Positions 6,584-8,976 of a stretch of 8,976 bases of DNA are shown here, in pieces. Position 1 is the stretch's first letter. Every line of letters begins with the position of its first letter. The stretch comes from Fodinibius sp041642155 (lineage in GTDB: Bacteria; Bacteroidota; Rhodothermia; Balneolales; Balneolaceae), in contig NZ_JBEPWZ010000112.1 in assembly GCF_041642155.1 (NCBI RefSeq), positions 1-8,976 on the forward strand, written 5' to 3'. Position numbers and translations under genes: made by a program. A model generated the notes under the pieces. It had not been told where the DNA came from and did not search any database. It saw only the letters and a list, made by a program, of their open reading frames with translations.

Positions 6584-8248
6584 TTATGAGTCGGGTGTTC
6601 TGTGTTCTCTGCTGAAATAATCCTGGGTAATCTGGTAGATTTTTCCGGAGAGGGCGAAAAGCGCTATGATATTGAAAAAGGCCATCAGACCGAGCATGAC
6701 GTCGCCGAAAGCCCAGATGGTGGCAAGGGTGACCACGGCACCGAAAAAGTGCATGGCCACAAAAGCCAGCCGGTACCAGAAGATCGAATCAAACCCGAAC
6801 AGATACTGTGCCGCCCGGTCGCCGTAATAGCTCCAGCTGATGGACGTAGAAATGGCAAACAGGAGCACCGCAAAAGTGACGATATACCCTCCGCCGGGAA
6901 ATAATGGCTGAAGGCCGATTTCAAAGGCCCGGATGGTCAGGGGCGCTCCATTTTCCACAATGCCGCCGTAGAGGGCAGAAAGTTGCGCGCCATCTTTGGT
7001 ATAAACCCCCCCGACGCTGTAACCTTCTTGTGTTTCGGTCAGTTCGATGCGCCCGGTAAAAGGAGTGCTGTAAGAACCATCGGCATACATGGTATCCACC
7101 GGGATGTTGTAGTGTTCCATCGTGCCGTTTTCAGGCACTCCTTCACTAAAATAAAGAGCATCGCCCTCGGTGTTTACGGAGCCTTCGGACAGCGAGTAGG
7201 TAAACGAACCAGAGGAGGGATTCACCGCTGTTTTGTGCTGCATGTCCCAGGCGCCGGTCGAGACAATAACCAGGCCGGTCATGGTACAGATAACAAGGGT
7301 ATCGATAAACGGCTCCAACAGGGCCACAACGCCTTCGCGCACGGGCTCGTCCGTTTTGGCAGCCGAGTGGGCGATGGGCGCCGAACCTTGTCCCGCTTCA
7401 TTGGAAAAGATACCGCGCTGAACGCCGTAGCTGAGGGTGAAAATAAGGGCGCCGGAACCCACGCCCAGCGCGCCGGCCTGGGGATTAAAGGCATAGCCGA
7501 TAATCATTTGAAAAGAGGGGATAATGTCGTCGTAGTTGAGAAACAGGATCATCAGGGCGCCGATCACGTAAAGGATACCCATGAAAGGCACCAGCCGCGC
7601 GGTCACCCGGCCGATGCGTTTGATACCGCCCAAAATGACGGCAGCTACCAGGCTGGCGGTAATCAGCCCCGTGATCCACACGGGAATCTGGAAATCACTG
7701 TGCATCACGTCGGCAACCGTATTTGCCTGTACCGCGTTACCGGTCAGAAAGGCACAGATAGCTGCAGAAATGGCGAACGCCACCGCCAGCCATTTCCAGT
7801 TGGCCCCCAATCCCCGCTCAATATAGTACATCGGTCCCCCCGAAACGGTGCCGTCGGGATTCGTATCCCGGTATTCCTGTGCCAGCGTCACTTCGGTATA
7901 TTTGATGGCCATCCCGAACACAGCTGTTACCCACATCCAAAATAAGGCCCCGGGCCCGCCATAATGAATAGCCAGCGCCACGCCTGCTATGTTGCCAATT
8001 CCGACCGTAGCGGAAAGGGCGGTCGTCAGCGCCTGAAAGTGGTTGATGTCGCCTTCGTCCTCGGGATCGTCATAAAAGCCCGTTACAACTTTCAGTCCAT
8101 GCCTGAACCCTTTTATTTGGATGAACCCGAGACGAAAGGTGATGTAGATGCCGAACGAAAGCAGAAGGCCGACCATCACTGGAAAAGCTTCCGGCGTATT
8201 CCAGATTAGGTTTTCCAGAAAATCAATGATACGTTCAAATGCTTGCAT
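6584..8248 (-). CDS. AGCS-family amino-acid:cation symporter (alanine/glycine type)
   Basis: The 554-residue inner-membrane protein belongs to the alanine or glycine:cation symporter family, which imports small amino acids with sodium or protons. Family blocks are clear: ALTTALSATVGIGNIAGVA (73-91), SGGPMYYIERGLG (136-148), the helix-rich stretch 152-240, GIFSNEAGQGSAPIAHSAAKT (279-299) and SISWSYYGDRAAQYLFG (469-485). About ten hydrophobic segments are visible. AGCS proteins are usually near 450-480 residues. The excess is a hydrophilic block of about 105 residues (about 335-440) between GLVIVSTGAW and the segment leading to FPGGGYIVTF. It is rich in Ser, Thr, Gly and acidic residues and is probably outside the membrane on the periplasmic face. 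It is the first gene of a probable four-gene transcript. No clear Shine-Dalgarno precedes its ATG. Substrate (alanine, glycine or another) cannot be fixed from sequence alone. Confidence 0.93.
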   Translation of the reverse strand: MQAFERIIDFLENLIWNTPEAFPVMVGLLLSFGIYITFRLGFIQIKGFRHGLKVVTGFYDDPEDEGDINHFQALTTALSATVGIGNIAGVALAIHYGGPGALFWMWVTAVFGMAIKYTEVTLAQEYRDTNPDGTVSGGPMYYIERGLGANWKWLAVAFAISAAICAFLTGNAVQANTVADVMHSDFQIPVWITGLITASLVAAVILGGIKRIGRVTARLVPFMGILYVIGALMILFLNYDDIIPSFQMIIGYAFNPQAGALGVGSGALIFTLSYGVQRGIFSNEAGQGSAPIAHSAAKTDEPVREGVVALLEPFIDTLVICTMTGLVIVSTGAWDMQHKTAVNPSSGSFTYSLSEGSVNTEGDALYFSEGVPENGTMEHYNIPVDTMYADGSYSTPFTGRIELTETQEGYSVGGVYTKDGAQLSALYGGIVENGAPLTIRAFEIGLQPLFPGGGYIVTFAVLLFAISTSISWSYYGDRAAQYLFGFDSIFWYRLAFVAMHFFGAVVTLATIWAFGDVMLGLMAFFNIIALFALSGKIYQITQDYFSREHRTPDS

Positions 8249-8465
8249 ACGCTATCGAGCTTAAATGAATTTAAAGAAAGAACCAGGAGGAATGTAAAAA
8301 AAGATTTTCGAATTTTTCAGTTTTAATTAAGATGTTAACTATGAGTATCCATAAAAAAACGTTAAAATAAAGTAATTTAAAATAGTATAGCTTATAACCG
8401 GAAGTATATTCATTGTTCTGAATCTCTGAATTGTTAATCTATACTGGACTCAAAGGTGGTATATT
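8249..8465. promoter_or_regulatory. Divergent AT-rich intergenic region between symporter operon and HU gene
   Basis: This 217-bp spacer must hold the promoters for both divergent units. It is strongly AT-rich with several A and T tracts, as is usual for promoters and HU-type binding. A dyad TTAAAT-GA-ATTTAA (8261-8274) lies 12 bp from the symporter ATG. On the HU side, a TATACT at 8440-8445 could serve as a -10 element, but TTGTTC at 8413-8418 is 21 bp away, too far for a standard pair. Another pairing, TTGTTC with TAATCT at 8435-8440, has a 16-bp spacer. I cannot choose between them. Confidence 0.45.
8452..8459 (+). promoter_or_regulatory. Strong Shine-Dalgarno for the HU-family gene
   Basis: AAAGGTGG lies 6 bases before the ATG at 8466. 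It is the clearest ribosome binding site in the window and agrees with high expression of a nucleoid protein. Confidence 0.65.
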
Positions 8466-8762
8466 ATGACTAAAGCAGATATTGTTGACGTTATTGCCTC
8501 ATCAACGGGACTAACAAAAGTGGAAACGGAAGCAGTGGTTAATGGTTTTATGGAGACGGTCATCGATGCTATGAAGCGTGGAGAGCATATTGAGCTGCGT
8601 GGATTCGGAACGTTTAAGGTCGTAAAGAGAGCTCAGCGCGTGGCCCGGAATCCCAAGACCAATGAGGAAGTTATCGTGCCGGAACAGTATGTTCCGGTAC
8701 TTAAGATGTCGAAGGATTTTAAAAACCAGGTGAATGAGTCGATCATGGAAGAGGAGGATTAA
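8466..8762 (+). CDS. HU/IHF-family DNA-binding protein
   Basis: The 98-residue product matches the HU/IHF fold in length and layout. A helical dimerisation half (1-40, starting MTKADIVDVIASSTGLTK) is followed by RGFGTFKVVKRA (45-56), the beginning of the family signature. The DNA-binding arm then carries R61-N62-P63, whose Pro is the residue that intercalates and bends DNA in HU and IHF. The usual Gly before RNP is Ala60. The protein ends in a short acidic tail, MEEED. Such proteins compact the nucleoid and assist recombination, replication and transcription by bending DNA. HU and IHF subunits cannot be reliably told apart here. It stands alone, divergent from the symporter, with a strong ribosome binding site. 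Confidence 0.95.
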   Translation: MTKADIVDVIASSTGLTKVETEAVVNGFMETVIDAMKRGEHIELRGFGTFKVVKRAQRVARNPKTNEEVIVPEQYVPVLKMSKDFKNQVNESIMEEED

Positions 8763-8833
8763 CGAGCTTCCTGGCTCCCTGTTCATTCATAGCATGTATT
8801 TAGTACTGCTGATCAACCGCTGATGCTCAATAT

Positions 8834-8853
8834 ATAATCTATCATAATCTATC
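8834..8853. repeat. Perfect 10-bp tandem duplication (ATAATCTATC twice)
   Basis: Two identical 10-base units abut each other about 70 bp downstream of the HU stop. There are only two copies, so slippage is the simplest origin; paired sites for a regulator of a gene beyond the window is another option. Confidence 0.5.
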
Positions 8854-8919
8854 AATGTGTGCTCAGCCGCGACCGGTTTGACCTATGCCTGGTATGCAAT
8901 CGGCGAGGAGACCATCGAC

Positions 8920-8975
8920 TATATTATATATATTTATATATATATTGGAAAATCAAGCTGCCACCTGACTTTCCA
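8920..8975. other. 27-base A/T-only run followed by an imperfect hairpin at the window edge
   Basis: Bases 8920-8946 are only A and T, mostly alternating TA steps, which melt easily. Directly after, TGGAAA (8946-8951) and TTTCCA (8970-8975) are exact reverse complements. The pairing continues inward with TCA/TGA after one mismatch. The edge of the window cuts the context, so this could be a promoter-proximal element, an RNA hairpin or one end of a repeat. Confidence 0.4.
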
Positions 8976-8976
8976 G

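Noticed and set aside
6983..7945. 320-codon open frame antisense to the symporter
   Set aside because: The AGCS family blocks on the minus strand are unambiguous; the plus-strand reading is His/Arg/Gly-rich with no domain.
8285..8297. AGGAGG followed by ATG-TAA, a possible minimal start-stop frame in the divergent spacer
   Set aside because: The spacing between AGGAGG and ATG is only 1 base and there is no supporting context; probably chance in A/G-rich sequence.
8763..8790. Possible terminator after the HU gene (GAGC-TTCCTG-GCTC)
   Set aside because: The stem is only 4 bp and is not followed by a T-run.

Overview
The window reads as ordinary chromosome from a Gram-negative bacterium of the Bacteroidota/Balneolota/Rhodothermota group. 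This is an inference from three things: a large Bacteroidota-style OstA-like protein beside a lipoprotein form of LptC, AT-rich intergenic DNA around moderately GC-rich genes, and mostly weak Shine-Dalgarno sequences. No rRNA, tRNA, CRISPR array, phage gene or complete mobile element is visible.

Left part (1-1575). The 3' end of an unrecognised plus-strand gene enters from the left edge. A minus-strand gene for a predicted 3'-5' exonuclease of the PolB-like DnaQ fold follows. Two bases upstream of the exonuclease start lies a 55-codon remnant with the unmistakable C-terminus of a type I L-asparaginase. The rest of that gene is missing: homology stops abruptly at a TGA, and AT-rich DNA holding a perfect 8-bp dyad takes over. 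This looks like a deletion or rearrangement scar next to the following gene.

Middle (1576-3705). A plus-strand gene encodes an EF-G paralogue of the EF-G2/EF-G-like class. All five EF-G domains are present, but the G domain departs from canonical EF-G. Thr replaces the catalytic His of the G3 motif, Ser probably replaces the switch I Thr, and the P-loop is GHAGSGKT. No str-operon genes are adjacent.

Right part (3774-8248). Four minus-strand genes form a tight cluster, in transcription order: an AGCS-family sodium/proton:amino-acid symporter, uracil phosphoribosyltransferase (upp), LptC, and a long OstA/LptA-family protein. Spacings are 12 bp, a 32-bp overlap, and 1 bp, so co-transcription is likely. 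Nutrient uptake and pyrimidine salvage therefore share a probable transcript with lipopolysaccharide export. The cluster converges on the EF-G gene with 68 bp between stop codons.

Right edge (8249-8976). An AT-rich divergent spacer separates the symporter from a plus-strand HU/IHF-family DNA-binding protein. The last 214 bases hold no recognisable gene. They contain a perfect 10-bp tandem duplication, a 27-base run of only A and T, an imperfect hairpin at the very edge, and a short open frame running off the window.

No clearly new system is visible. The most interesting points are the EF-G paralogue with altered catalytic positions, the asparaginase scar, the roughly 100-residue insertion in the symporter, and the odd gene content of the four-gene cluster.
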